Shown: positions 15,290 to 25,694, counted from the stretch's first letter. The stretch: 64,000 nt of DNA from an uncultured Clostridia bacterium (GCA_945876935.1 CAMCQA010000002.1:62001-126000); one strand, 5' to 3'. Translations and numbers: made by a program. Notes: generated by a model not told the origin, from the letters alone.

Positions 15290-16303
15290 TTGGGAAAAGA
15301 TATTATAACATTAGCGATAGAATCAAGTTGTGATGAAACTTCGGTAGCTATTATGAAGAATGGCAGAGAAGTTTTAGCCAATGAGATTCTTTCACAAATA
15401 GATATACATAAGCTTTATGGAGGAGTTGTTCCAGAGATTGCCTCTAGACATCACTTGGAGAGCATAAACCATGTTGTAGAAGAAGCTTTAAAGAAAGGTA
15501 ATGTAACCTTTGAAGATATTGATTTTATAAGTGCTACAAAAGGCCCGGGACTTGTAGGAGCTCTTCTTATAGGAGTTGCAACCGCTAAAGCCTATGCCCT
15601 AGCTATGAATAAAGACTTGGTAGGTGTCCACCATATACATGGACATATATGCGCAAATTACATAGAGCATAAAGATCTTGAGCCACCTTTTTTAGCTCTT
15701 GTTATTTCAGGAGGACATACAAACCTTATCTCCGTTAAAAGTTATACGGAATACGAAGTTTTAGGTGGAACTAGAGATGATGCTATAGGAGAAGCTTACG
15801 ATAAAGTCGCAAGAGTTTTAGGATTAGGCTATCCTGGAGGGCCCAAGATAGATGCAATCGCTAAGGAAGGTAATCCAGAGGCAGTTCACTTCAAGAGAGT
15901 TTTTCTTGAAAAAGGAAGCCTTGATTTTAGTTTTAGTGGAATCAAAACAGGGGTTTTAAATTATATTAATGGCGAAAGACAAAAAGGAAATGAAATCGTT
16001 GTGGCAGATATAGCAGCAAGTTTTCAAGAAGCCGTTTTAGAAGTTCTAGTCACAAAAGTTATCAATTCGGCTGTGGAGCTTGGTGAAAAGAAGCTTGTTC
16101 TTGCTGGTGGCGTTGCCGCAAATAGTAGACTTAAAGAGCTGCTAGAGGAGAAGTGTAAAAAAAATAAAATAGAGCTTTATTACCCTTCTCTTAAGCTATG
16201 TACAGACAATGCAGCTATGATAGGTTGTGCAGCATACTATAAATATTTAGAAGGAAAGAAGGACGCTTTGGACTTAGATGCCACAGCAATTTTAGAAATA
16301 TGA
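15290..16303 (+). CDS. tsaD: t6A transferase TsaD
   Basis: 337-residue metal-binding ASKHA ATPase that transfers the threonylcarbamoyl group to A37 of tRNA. Seen: AIESSCDETSVA, SRHHLE, ATKGPGLVGALLIG, the iron-binding HHIHGHI (two His of the metal site), GGTRDDAIGEAYDK and LVLAGGVAANSRLRE-like C-terminal motif. The start is TTG 15290 with AGGAGA 9 bases upstream; no ATG is suitably placed. It overlaps the ABC-F gene by 4 bases (ATGA). Normal length. Confidence 0.96.
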   Translation: MGKDIITLAIESSCDETSVAIMKNGREVLANEILSQIDIHKLYGGVVPEIASRHHLESINHVVEEALKKGNVTFEDIDFISATKGPGLVGALLIGVATAKAYALAMNKDLVGVHHIHGHICANYIEHKDLEPPFLALVISGGHTNLISVKSYTEYEVLGGTRDDAIGEAYDKVARVLGLGYPGGPKIDAIAKEGNPEAVHFKRVFLEKGSLDFSFSGIKTGVLNYINGERQKGNEIVVADIAASFQEAVLEVLVTKVINSAVELGEKKLVLAGGVAANSRLKELLEEKCKKNKIELYYPSLKLCTDNAAMIGCAAYYKYLEGKKDALDLDATAILEI

Positions 16304-18285
16304 TAGTTATATCTTGTAAGAATATAAAAAAGAGTTTTGGTATAAATACAGTTCTTGAGGATATAAGTTTCAATATAAATAAAGGTGATAGAGTCGGGCT
16401 TGTAGGCATTAATGGAGCTGGTAAATCAACTCTTATGGAGATTTTATCGGGAGAGAAGGGTTTTGATCAAGGGGAACTTATCTTTGGAAAAGATATAAGG
16501 ATAGGGTATTTGAAACAAAACCAAAGAGATATAGAAAACCTTACTGTTTTGGAGGCCGGAGAACTTGTATTTGCTCATTTGAAAGAAAAAGAAAAACAAA
16601 TAGAATCATTTGAAGAAAAGCTGAGAATTTTAGAAAAGTCAGGTGATATGGAAGCTATCGAAAAAGCCAGCGCTAGCCTTGCCCACCTGCTAGAAGACTT
16701 TCAGCACGCAGGTGGGTACACATTTAAGAGCCGCACAAGCACAATGCTCTCAAATGTGGGCTTTTCGCCGGATTACTGGCAAAAGCAGGTTAGCAGTCTG
16801 TCGGGAGGCGAAAAGACAAGGCTAGCCTTGGCTTGCTTACTTCTTGATGAACCGGATGTTTTACTTCTTGACGAGCCTACAAATCATCTTGATATAGGAA
16901 CCATAAAGTGGCTTGAGCAGTATCTTGTAGGCTACAAAGGGAGCCTTATGGTAATATCTCATGACAGATATTTTTTAAATAAACTTACTAATAGAACTAT
17001 TGAAATCGAGGCAGGTAGAAGTATTTCTTATAGTGGAGGATATGACTTTTATGCTGAGGAAAAGAGAAAAAACAGAGAAGTAGAGCTTAAGGCTTATGAG
17101 AAACAGTCTAAAGAAATAAAAAGGCAAGAAGATTTAATTAGAAAGTTTAAAGAGAGAGGCACAGAGAAACTTGCAAAAAGAGCTTTATCTAGAGAAAAAG
17201 CTTTGGAAAAGATTGAAAGAATTGAAGCGCCAAAGCATGAACAACTTAAGATGAAGCTTAGATTTAAAGAAGAATACAAAAGCGGAAACGATGTTTTAAA
17301 ATCAGAGAATCTGAGTAAAAGCTTCGGATATGGAAGTCATAAGAAGACTCTTTTTTCAAATGTAAATCTCGATATTAAAAGAGGAGAAAAAATTTGCATC
17401 GTAGGGGAAAATGGTGTTGGCAAAACAACACTTTTGCGAATGATAAAGGGTGATTTCTCACAGAATGAAGGGTATATAAAGCTTGGACATAATGTTAAAA
17501 TAGCCTACTACGATCAAAATCAAGAGCTTTTAAATGACAATTTAAGTGTTATAGAGGAGCTTCACAACAGCTTGAGACTTTACTCGCAGGGAGAGCTAAG
17601 AGGTCTTCTTGGAATGTTTATGTTTAAGGGAGACAGGGTAGAAGCACCAATAAGAAGTCTAAGTGGGGGAGAGAGAGCAAGACTATCTCTTTTAAAACTG
17701 ATGATGGAGGGCGCTAACCTTTTAATTTTAGATGAGCCTACAAATCATCTTGATATACAGGCTAAAGAAGTATTTGAACAGGCTGTAATGTCATTTGAAG
17801 GCACTGTCATTATGATTAGTCACGACAGATATCTTCTTTCTAAGGTACCGGATAAGATATTGGAACTATCGGTTGATGGTATAAAAGAGTATATTGGGAA
17901 ATATGATTATTATGAAGATAAAAAAGCAAGCTTTGGAGATAATGCCAATGTTATTGCAAGAGATTTATTTTCAAGAGAAGAAAACTCAAATACAATTGCA
18001 AGTTCAGGCGTCATAGATGCTTCTAATAGAAGCGAGGCAGGTTTATCCTCAAAGGATGAGCGACAGAAAAAGAAGGAAGCTGAGAGAGAAGAAAAAAGAA
18101 TAGCTAAGGAGAAGGCTAATCTTGAGAAAGAGATAGAAGAGCTAGAAGCGAAAATACAGGAAGAAGAGTCCTTACTGCTGTGTGATGATGTGGTTAAAGA
18201 CTATGAAAAGCTTGCTGAAATAAGTTCAAATCTTGAATCGTTGAAGGCCGTTTTACAAGAAAAATACGAAAAATGGTTGCAATAG
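16300..18285 (+). CDS. ABC-F family ATPase
   Basis: 661-residue soluble protein with two ABC domains and no membrane spans. ABC-F proteins act on the ribosome, as translation factors or, in some clades, antibiotic protection factors. Domain 1: Walker A GINGAGKST, signature LSGGEKTRLALA, Walker B LLLDEPTNHLD. The linker (about 245-330) is rich in Lys/Glu. Domain 2: GENGVGKTT, LSGGERARLSLL and LILDEPTNHLD. The C-terminal extension (about 560-661) is a predicted coiled coil rich in Glu/Lys, as in YdiF/Uup-like members. It overlaps tsaD (ATGA). A housekeeping role is more likely than resistance given this operon. Confidence 0.92.
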   Translation: MIVISCKNIKKSFGINTVLEDISFNINKGDRVGLVGINGAGKSTLMEILSGEKGFDQGELIFGKDIRIGYLKQNQRDIENLTVLEAGELVFAHLKEKEKQIESFEEKLRILEKSGDMEAIEKASASLAHLLEDFQHAGGYTFKSRTSTMLSNVGFSPDYWQKQVSSLSGGEKTRLALACLLLDEPDVLLLDEPTNHLDIGTIKWLEQYLVGYKGSLMVISHDRYFLNKLTNRTIEIEAGRSISYSGGYDFYAEEKRKNREVELKAYEKQSKEIKRQEDLIRKFKERGTEKLAKRALSREKALEKIERIEAPKHEQLKMKLRFKEEYKSGNDVLKSENLSKSFGYGSHKKTLFSNVNLDIKRGEKICIVGENGVGKTTLLRMIKGDFSQNEGYIKLGHNVKIAYYDQNQELLNDNLSVIEELHNSLRLYSQGELRGLLGMFMFKGDRVEAPIRSLSGGERARLSLLKLMMEGANLLILDEPTNHLDIQAKEVFEQAVMSFEGTVIMISHDRYLLSKVPDKILELSVDGIKEYIGKYDYYEDKKASFGDNANVIARDLFSREENSNTIASSGVIDASNRSEAGLSSKDERQKKKEAEREEKRIAKEKANLEKEIEELEAKIQEEESLLLCDDVVKDYEKLAEISSNLESLKAVLQEKYEKWLQ

Positions 18286-18305
18286 ATGTTTTGGTAAATT
18301 ATAAT
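18277..18305 (+). promoter_or_regulatory. Promoter of acpP-rex overlapping the end of the ABC-F gene
   Basis: TTGCAA (18277-18282), a 17-base spacer and TATAAT (18300-18305) lie across the ABC-F stop codon, 29 bases before the acpP ATG. They allow acpP and rex to be transcribed apart from the upstream operon. Confidence 0.6.
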
Positions 18306-18333
18306 TTTAGCATACATATTAAGGAGGAAAATT

Positions 18334-18561
18334 ATGGTTTTTGATAAGATAAAAGAGATAATTGCAGAGCAATTAAAGGTAGAAGAAAGCTCTGTAACAA
18401 TGGATACAGACCTAATGAAAGATTTAGAGGCAGACTCTCTTGACGCTGCAGAAATTATCCTTGCTATTGAGGAAGAATACGATATGGAAATTCCAGAGGA
18501 AGATGCTGATAAGTTTAGCTTAGTTTCAGACATCGTTAAATATATAGAGGAGAACAAATAA
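18334..18561 (+). CDS. acpP: Acyl carrier protein
   Basis: 75-residue acidic four-helix protein that carries growing fatty acyl chains. The phosphopantetheine attachment site is DSLD in DLEADSLDAAEIIL (Ser about residue 36). Strong AAGGAGG upstream. It is not inside a fab cluster here but directly before rex, which starts 3 bases after its stop. This pairing may couple expression of an acyl carrier to redox control, though read-through alone would also explain it. It could be a second, specialised ACP; length and sequence fit the ordinary fatty acid type. Confidence 0.95.
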   Translation: MVFDKIKEIIAEQLKVEESSVTMDTDLMKDLEADSLDAAEIILAIEEEYDMEIPEEDADKFSLVSDIVKYIEENK

Positions 18562-18564
18562 GGT

Positions 18565-19206
18565 ATGCAACACTCTAAGGAACCTACAAGAATTTCAAAT
18601 GCAGTTATAAAGCGACTTCCTAGATATAGGAGGTACCTTAACGAGCTTAGAAAAAAGGGTGTTGAAAAAATTTCATCAAATGAGCTTAGTAGAATGATAG
18701 GATATACTGCTTCCCAGATCAGACAAGATTTGAATAATTTTGGTGGATTTGGTCAGCAGGGTTACGGATATAATGTAGGTGAGCTACATAAGGAAATTAG
18801 TAATATTTTAGGCTTAGATAAGAACTACAAAATGGTAATCGTAGGAGCTGGTAATCTTGGTCAAGCAATTGCTAACTATACATACTACTACAAATCGGGA
18901 TTCATCGTTGATGGTATATTTGAAATAAACCCTAGACTTGTTGGTATAAAAATAAATGATATTGATGTTATGGACTATGAGGACATGGTTTCATACATAG
19001 AGGAAAATGATATAGATATCGGCATTATATGTACTTCTAAAGAGAATGCTCAAGAAGTAGCAGATAGATTAAGCTTTGCGGGAGTAAATGGAATATGGAA
19101 TTTTGCGCCTGTAGATTTGGAAGTGCCGTCTCATATTTCAGTTGAGAATGTACATTTAAGTGACAGCTTACATTTCTTAGCTTATCATATGTCAAAAAGT
19201 GAATAA
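18565..19206 (+). CDS. rex: Redox-sensing transcriptional repressor Rex
   Basis: 213-residue repressor that senses the NADH/NAD+ ratio and controls fermentation and hydrogen/energy genes in Gram-positive anaerobes. The winged helix (about 5-75) contains SNELSRMIGYTASQIRQDL and the FGGFGQQGYGYNV wing. The Rossmann domain has VIVGAGNLGQAIANY, and the C-terminal helix swaps between subunits. Start ATG 18565 with GAGGAGA 9 bases upstream at the end of acpP. A candidate Rex site lies just beyond, in the leader of the divergent ferredoxin gene. Confidence 0.96.
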   Translation: MQHSKEPTRISNAVIKRLPRYRRYLNELRKKGVEKISSNELSRMIGYTASQIRQDLNNFGGFGQQGYGYNVGELHKEISNILGLDKNYKMVIVGAGNLGQAIANYTYYYKSGFIVDGIFEINPRLVGIKINDIDVMDYEDMVSYIEENDIDIGIICTSKENAQEVADRLSFAGVNGIWNFAPVDLEVPSHISVENVHLSDSLHFLAYHMSKSE

Positions 19207-19216
19207 ACATAAAAAA

Positions 19217-19242
19217 ATACCCGTTTCGAAAGAAACGGGTAT
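19217..19242. terminator. Convergent terminator between rex and ferredoxin
   Basis: ATACCCGTTTC and GAAACGGGTAT form an 11-base perfect stem around a GAAA loop. On the minus strand a run of seven T residues follows, making it a strong terminator for ferredoxin; the plus-strand tail is only AT-rich. Confidence 0.88.
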
Positions 19243-19263
19243 AATTAAATTCTCAACTATTAA

Positions 19264-19462
<199 letters not shown>

Positions 19463-19480
19463 TTTTATCCCTATACACAG

Positions 19481-19509
19481 ATTATAACACTAGAATGAGG
19501 AGATGTAAA
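19481..19509 (-). promoter_or_regulatory. Ferredoxin promoter
   Basis: On the minus strand TTTACA (19509-19504), a 17-base spacer and TATAAT (19486-19481) give a start point near 19474. The -35 box overlaps the ribosome site region of the divergent P-loop/Asp23 gene. Confidence 0.7.
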
Positions 19510-19510
19510 G

Positions 19511-20314
19511 ATGAAAGTATATGCTCTCGTTGGAAAAAGTGGAACAGGAAAAAGCTTTCAGGCTATCAATCTTTGTCAAAAAATGGGCATAGAAAGTATA
19601 GTTGATGATGGCCTGTTTATCTACAAAAGCAAGGCAGTTGCTGGAAAATCAGCAAAAAGAGAAGCTACGAAAATAGGAGCTGTAAAAAGAGCAATATTTA
19701 CAAAGGAAGATCACAGGATTGATGTCTCAAAAAAAATACAAGAGCTGAGGCCTGAATCGATACTTTTAATAGGGACATCTGATGCTATGGTAGATAAGAT
19801 TGCTGCCAAGTTAGAACTAGGTGAAATTCATCAAAGAGTATATATAGAAGATATAACTAGTGAGGCAGATAGAAAATTAGCTCACAAGTATAGACATCAA
19901 ATGGGACAGCATATAATTCCGGTATCTGCAATGCAGATAAAAAGAGATTTTTCAGGATACCTTTTAAGTCCAATGAGGCTATTTAAAAGCTTTGGAGAAA
20001 GTAAGGGCATTGGAGAGAAATCACTAGTTAGACCGACATACAGCTATATGGGGAATTTTATTATCTCAGATAGGGTTATCGGCGACATAGTAAGATGTAC
20101 TGCCGCAGACGTAGATGGTGTTGTAGAGATTATTAAAATATCTACAGGGGATAATATTGAAGAGCTTGAAGTGACTGTGTCTCTATCTATGAAAAAGGGG
20201 TATAATGTTATAGAGATAGGGCGTGTTTTTCAAGATAAAAGTCTGAAAATGATTGAAGAAATGACAGCCTTCAATGTAAAAAGTTTAGATGTAGAGATTA
20301 GGAAAGTAGTATGA
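19511..20314 (+). CDS. P-loop NTPase fused to an Asp23/Gls24 domain
   Basis: 267-residue two-domain protein. The N terminus has a Walker A motif GKSGTGKS (residues 8-15) and an alpha/beta segment (about 1-150) that looks like a small nucleotide-binding domain. The C-terminal part (about 170-265) follows the Asp23/Gls24 envelope-stress pattern: ISDRVIGDIVRCTAADVDGVV, ELEVTVSLSMKKGYNVIEI and MTAFNVKSLDVEIRKV. Asp23/Gls24 proteins sit at the membrane and respond to cell-envelope stress. It overlaps the glycosylase gene by 4 bases. AGGAG precedes the ATG. No Walker B is obvious, so activity is uncertain. Confidence 0.75.
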   Translation: MKVYALVGKSGTGKSFQAINLCQKMGIESIVDDGLFIYKSKAVAGKSAKREATKIGAVKRAIFTKEDHRIDVSKKIQELRPESILLIGTSDAMVDKIAAKLELGEIHQRVYIEDITSEADRKLAHKYRHQMGQHIIPVSAMQIKRDFSGYLLSPMRLFKSFGESKGIGEKSLVRPTYSYMGNFIISDRVIGDIVRCTAADVDGVVEIIKISTGDNIEELEVTVSLSMKKGYNVIEIGRVFQDKSLKMIEEMTAFNVKSLDVEIRKVV

Positions 20315-21171
20315 AAAAATTTATAATAGATGGAATTAAGGATTTCGACTTGGATCATATATTTGATTGTGGACAATGCTTCAGATGGGAAAAGGAAGAG
20401 GATGGAAGTTACACAGGAGTTGCAAAGGGAAAAGCTGTCAATATAGATTACGATGAAGGAAGACTTATTATAGATAATGCGTCAGAAGAAGATTTTAATG
20501 ATATTTGGTACCACTATTTGGACTTAGACACTGATTATGGAAAGATAAAAAGAAGTCTTAGCAGAAAAGATAAAGTCATAAAAAAAGTTATTAAGAGTGG
20601 AGAAGGCATAAGAATACTTAATCAGGATATATGGGAGACGATAGTTTCTTTTATAATATCGGCTAATAACAATATACCGAGAATTAAAGGTGGTATAGAG
20701 CTTTTATGTGAAAATTTTGGGAAACCCTTAGGAGAGTATAGAGGTAAAGATAGATTTGCTTTTCCCTCGCCTGAGAAAATATCTTCTTTGTCGGAAGAAA
20801 ATCTTGATATTTGCAGACTAGGTTATAGATCAAAGTATATAATAGCTACAGCGAAAAAATATCTTGAGGATAGAGAAAGCTATGAAAATCTTGTCAGCGA
20901 AAAGGTTTCCACTGAGGAAGCTTTCAATAAAATAAAGGAGCTTTCGGGCGTTGGACCTAAGGTAGCAAACTGTATAACCTTGTTTAGTTTAAAAAAGAGG
21001 GATAGTTTTCCTATCGATGTGTGGATGAAGCGTGTTATGAACAGGCTCTATGGCATAGATGAGAATAATTTTAAGGAAATGGAATTATTTGCAAAAGAGA
21101 ATTTTGGAAATAAAGCAGGAATTGCACAGCAATATCTTTTTTACTATATGAGAAATAACGAGGAGAAGTAA
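20311..21171 (+). CDS. ogg: 8-oxoguanine DNA glycosylase/AP lyase, OGG1 type
   Basis: 286-residue base-excision repair enzyme that removes oxidised guanine and cuts the abasic strand. It has the N-terminal OGG domain (FDCGQCFRW matches the conserved hallmark near residue 17) and the HhH-GPD core: helix-hairpin-helix LSGVGPKVANCI with the catalytic Lys in GPK, followed by FPIDVWMKRVMNRLYG with the catalytic Asp. The clostridial OGG1-like enzymes have this length. The start overlaps the upstream fusion gene (ATGA), and nfeD begins 1 base after its stop. In an anaerobe it fits the redox-stress theme. Confidence 0.92.
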   Translation: MKKFIIDGIKDFDLDHIFDCGQCFRWEKEEDGSYTGVAKGKAVNIDYDEGRLIIDNASEEDFNDIWYHYLDLDTDYGKIKRSLSRKDKVIKKVIKSGEGIRILNQDIWETIVSFIISANNNIPRIKGGIELLCENFGKPLGEYRGKDRFAFPSPEKISSLSEENLDICRLGYRSKYIIATAKKYLEDRESYENLVSEKVSTEEAFNKIKELSGVGPKVANCITLFSLKKRDSFPIDVWMKRVMNRLYGIDENNFKEMELFAKENFGNKAGIAQQYLFYYMRNNEEK

Positions 21172-21172
21172 A

Positions 21173-21628
21173 ATGGGTATATTAGTATATTTAGACTCTA
21201 TAATTTGGGCGGTTGCAACTATTGTTTTTGTCATATTTGAAGCAGTGACAGCAGGACTTGTTACTATTTGGTTCGCTTTGGGAGCTTTAGCAACAACTAT
21301 TTTATCTATCTATGTTGATGATCCTATGTGGCAAATAGCTTGCTTTTTGATAGTTTCTATCATCTCTCTAGGGTTTACTAAGACAATTAAAAGAAAATTT
21401 TTAGAAAAAGACTTAGTAAAAACAAATGTTTCAACTGTTGTAGATAGCTTAGGTATAGTTACTGAAGATATCACAAGTATGAAGAAAGGCAGAGTTACTG
21501 TCGATGGTAAGGACTGGATGGCAGCTGTGGAAGATACAGGTTGCGAGGTTATAAATATCGGAGAAACAGTGAGAGTAAAAGATATAAAGGGAGTTACCCT
21601 AATTGTAAGTGTTATTGATAAAGATTAG
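21173..21628 (+). CDS. NfeD family membrane protein
   Basis: 151-residue protein with three hydrophobic spans (about 5-30, 34-50 and 53-72) and a C-terminal soluble OB-fold domain (about 85-150: VDSLGIVTEDITSMKKGRVTVDGKDW ending in GVTLIVSV). NfeD proteins pair with SPFH/stomatin proteins in membrane microdomains, and the next gene encodes such a protein 44 bases on. The short, protease-less form is the usual partner. Ribosome site GAGGAGAAG. Confidence 0.9.
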   Translation: MGILVYLDSIIWAVATIVFVIFEAVTAGLVTIWFALGALATTILSIYVDDPMWQIACFLIVSIISLGFTKTIKRKFLEKDLVKTNVSTVVDSLGIVTEDITSMKKGRVTVDGKDWMAAVEDTGCEVINIGETVRVKDIKGVTLIVSVIDKD

Positions 21629-21672
21629 CATAAGGCTAATTTTTATATAATTAGTAAAAGGAGGACTTAGCA

Positions 21673-22629
21673 ATGTATGAGCAGGGATTTTTAGCAAATT
21701 TCGGAGGAGTTATAAGTATTTTAATCATTGTTATATTAGTTTTGTGGTTGTTAGCTACAAATATTAGAATTGTTCCACAGGCTAATGCATATGTAATTGA
21801 GAGGTTGGGAGCATATCATGCTACATGGAGTGTGGGACTTCATATAAAACTGCCTCTGATAGATAGCGTAGCGAGAAAGGTTAGTTTAAAGGAGCATGTA
21901 ATAGATTTCTTGCCACAGCCTGTAATAACTAAAGATAATGTAACTATGGAGATTGATACAGTAGTATATTTTCAAATTACAGAGCCTAAACTATATGCTT
22001 ATGGAGTTGAAAATCCAATGGCAGCTGTTGAAAATCTAACGGCTACAACTCTTAGAAATATAATTGGTGAGTTAGATTTAGATGCAACTTTAACAGGAAG
22101 AGATTATATAAATTCAAATATAAGAGCCGTATTAGATGAGGCTACAGATGCATGGGGCATTAAGATAAACCGTGTTGAAGTGAAGAATATTACTCCGCCT
22201 AGAGAGATTCAAGAGGCTATGGAAAAGCAGATGAAGGCAGAGCGTGAAAAGAGAGAAGCTATTCTTAGAGCTGAAGGTGAAAAGAAATCATCTGTATTAG
22301 TTGCTGAGGGAAATAAAGAAGTTGCTATTTTAGCTGCGGAAGCTGAGAAGCAAGCGGCAATATTAAATGCAGAAGCTGATAAACAGGCAGCTATAAAGAA
22401 GGCGGAAGGACAAGCTGAGGCAATAAGAATGATTCAGCAGGCTACGGCTGATGGTATTGCTATGATTAAAGATGTTAATCCTTCTAAAGAAGTATTAGCT
22501 CTTCAAAGCTTTGATGCTTTGACCAAGGTGGCAGATGGAAAAGCTACTAAGCTCATAATTCCATCAGATATGCAGTCTCTTGCAGGGGTTGTAAGCTCGA
22601 TTGTAGAAATTGGTAAGGCTGATAAATAA
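21673..22629 (+). CDS. SPFH domain/stomatin-like membrane protein (QmcA-like)
   Basis: 318-residue protein with one N-terminal membrane anchor (about 12-30), an SPFH domain (about 32-200: PQANAYVIERLGAYHATWSVGL ... DKDNVTMEIDTVVYFQIT-like beta strands) and a long Ala/Glu/Lys-rich coiled coil (about 200-290) with heptads such as EAEKQAAILNAEADKQ. It scaffolds membrane microdomains and often regulates proteases. Paired with NfeD. AGGAGG precedes the ATG. The ends of the domains are estimated. Confidence 0.93.
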   Translation: MYEQGFLANFGGVISILIIVILVLWLLATNIRIVPQANAYVIERLGAYHATWSVGLHIKLPLIDSVARKVSLKEHVIDFLPQPVITKDNVTMEIDTVVYFQITEPKLYAYGVENPMAAVENLTATTLRNIIGELDLDATLTGRDYINSNIRAVLDEATDAWGIKINRVEVKNITPPREIQEAMEKQMKAEREKREAILRAEGEKKSSVLVAEGNKEVAILAAEAEKQAAILNAEADKQAAIKKAEGQAEAIRMIQQATADGIAMIKDVNPSKEVLALQSFDALTKVADGKATKLIIPSDMQSLAGVVSSIVEIGKADK

Positions 22630-22700
22630 AAGTAGGAAATAATTTAAAGTGACAAAATTGAATCGTTAAATTACAATTTGTAAATTTTTGTTGCGATTTG

Positions 22701-22728
22701 TTGACAAACAAATAAATAGTAGTACAAT
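22701..22728 (+). promoter_or_regulatory. groESL promoter
   Basis: TTGACA (22701-22706), a 16-base spacer and TACAAT (22723-22728). The start point near 22735 falls inside the CIRCE element, as is usual for HrcA-repressed chaperone operons. Confidence 0.85.
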
Positions 22729-22732
22729 AATA

Positions 22733-22759
22733 TTAGCACTCTAAGTTTTAGAGTGCTAA
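22733..22759 (+). promoter_or_regulatory. CIRCE operator (HrcA binding site)
   Basis: TTAGCACTC-N9-GAGTGCTAA is an exact match to the CIRCE inverted repeat. HrcA binds it and releases on heat shock. hrcA and dnaK are not in the window. Confidence 0.97.
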
Positions 22760-22797
22760 TGCATTTTTAATCAATATTAGATCAATAGGAGGAAAAT

Positions 22798-23076
22798 ATG
22801 GATTTTGGAATTAGACCTCTAGGTGATAGAGTAGTTATAAAAAGAGCACAGGCAGAAGAAAAAACAGCAGGTGGCATTCTTCTTGCTAGTCAGGCAAAGG
22901 AGCAACCTAATATAGCTGATGTTGTTGCTGTAGGTAATGGAAAAGCTGATGTCAAAATGGAAGTAGCAGTGGGAGATAAAGTTATATTTTCTCATTATGC
23001 TGGCGCAACTGTTAAATTCCAAGGTGAAGAGTACATCATAATAAGTCAGGAAGATATTCTTGCAATTTTAGGATAA
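22798..23076 (+). CDS. groES: Co-chaperonin GroES
   Basis: 92-residue heptameric lid of the GroEL chaperonin. Seen: IRPLGDRVVIKRAQAEEKTAGGILL (the mobile loop that contacts GroEL lies within this region) and the C-terminal GEEYIIISQEDILAI. Normal length. AGGAGG precedes the ATG and groEL follows after 26 bases. Controlled by CIRCE/HrcA. Confidence 0.98.
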   Translation: MDFGIRPLGDRVVIKRAQAEEKTAGGILLASQAKEQPNIADVVAVGNGKADVKMEVAVGDKVIFSHYAGATVKFQGEEYIIISQEDILAILG

Positions 23077-23087
23077 TTATAAGTTAA

Positions 23088-24722
<1,635 letters not shown>

Positions 24723-24738
24723 TATCAAGTTTAATATA

Positions 24739-24776
24739 AAAAACCATCCTTATGCTTTATGCAAGGATGGTTTTTT
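24739..24776. terminator. Terminator after groEL
   Basis: AAACCATCCTT pairs with AAGGATGGTTT around an 11-base loop and is followed by T residues. A-rich sequence before the stem may also let it end the converging thioredoxin reductase transcript. Confidence 0.87.
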
Positions 24777-24836
24777 GATGTTTAAATAACAGAATAATTT
24801 CATACCTCTAAGGATTTATAGAGAAATGAGGCTTTA

Positions 24837-25694
24837 TTATAATGATTTTAAATATTTAATTACAGAAGTTCCTGCCATAGAGCCATCGTAAACAGCCTTA
24901 GCAACTTGGAGAAAACCGCCAACACAATCTCCGCAGGCAAATACTCCCTTAACATTGGTTTCCATATTTTCATTAACTAGTATTTTGTCGTTGAGAGTCT
25001 CCACTCCTATCTTTTTTGCTAAGTCAGTTGTTCCTGCACTGCCCATAGCAACAAAAACCCCATTGACATCAATCTTAGACTCATCCTCGAAATAGACAGA
25101 GTCAACGATGGTTTCTCCTTTTATATATGAGATTTTTTTCTTAATAAGCTCTACGCCTTCCGGCAAAGGATTATCCAGATCTAAGCCATTTGTTAATAGG
25201 TATGTCTTGTTTGCTAAAGGAAGTAAAGCTTCTATCTCATGAATAGCGTAATCGCTATTTCCTATTACGCAAATATCTCTCCCCCTAAAGAAAAAGCCAT
25301 CGCATGTTGCACAATAACTTACACCTCGTCCCTCAAAATCTTCTAGACCGAGGATTTCAGCCTTCTTTCTTGATGTGCCTGTTGCTAAGACTAAAGCTTC
25401 CGCATCAAAGTTACCTTGTGTAGTTGAAACTTTAAAAGCCTCATCCCATACTATTCCTAAAACTTCAGCTTCTACTAGGGTTACGCCTATGTTTTTGACT
25501 TGCTTTAGACCTCTTTCAAAGAGCTCCCTGCCTGATATAGTAGCATCTAAGCCATAGTAATTTTCTATTTTGTGAGCTTTTTCTAAGGCTCCATACCCTG
25601 AATATATTAGGGTAACATCAACATTGCCACGTGCTGCATAGAGGGCTGTTGATACGCCAGCAGGACCAGCTCCTATAACTATTGTTCTTTTCAT
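24837..25694 (-). CDS. Thioredoxin reductase-like flavoenzyme without NADPH motifs (FFTR-type)
   Basis: 285-residue FAD enzyme that should reduce thioredoxin through the redox-active CATCD motif (Cys128/Cys131). FAD sites are seen: GAGPAGVST at 8-16 and GVFACGDCVGG near 250-260. In NADPH-dependent TrxB the second nucleotide site reads GGGDSAVEE, with HRRxxxR further on; here the first is GNSDYAIHE (145-153) and the second region is TYLLTNGL, so both are lost. The protein is also shorter than TrxB (about 310). This is the profile of ferredoxin-linked flavin thioredoxin reductases (FFTR) known from Clostridia. Ferredoxin as donor is inference. No thioredoxin gene adjoins. Confidence 0.85.
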   Translation of the reverse strand: MKRTIVIGAGPAGVSTALYAARGNVDVTLIYSGYGALEKAHKIENYYGLDATISGRELFERGLKQVKNIGVTLVEAEVLGIVWDEAFKVSTTQGNFDAEALVLATGTSRKKAEILGLEDFEGRGVSYCATCDGFFFRGRDICVIGNSDYAIHEIEALLPLANKTYLLTNGLDLDNPLPEGVELIKKKISYIKGETIVDSVYFEDESKIDVNGVFVAMGSAGTTDLAKKIGVETLNDKILVNENMETNVKGVFACGDCVGGFLQVAKAVYDGSMAGTSVIKYLKSL

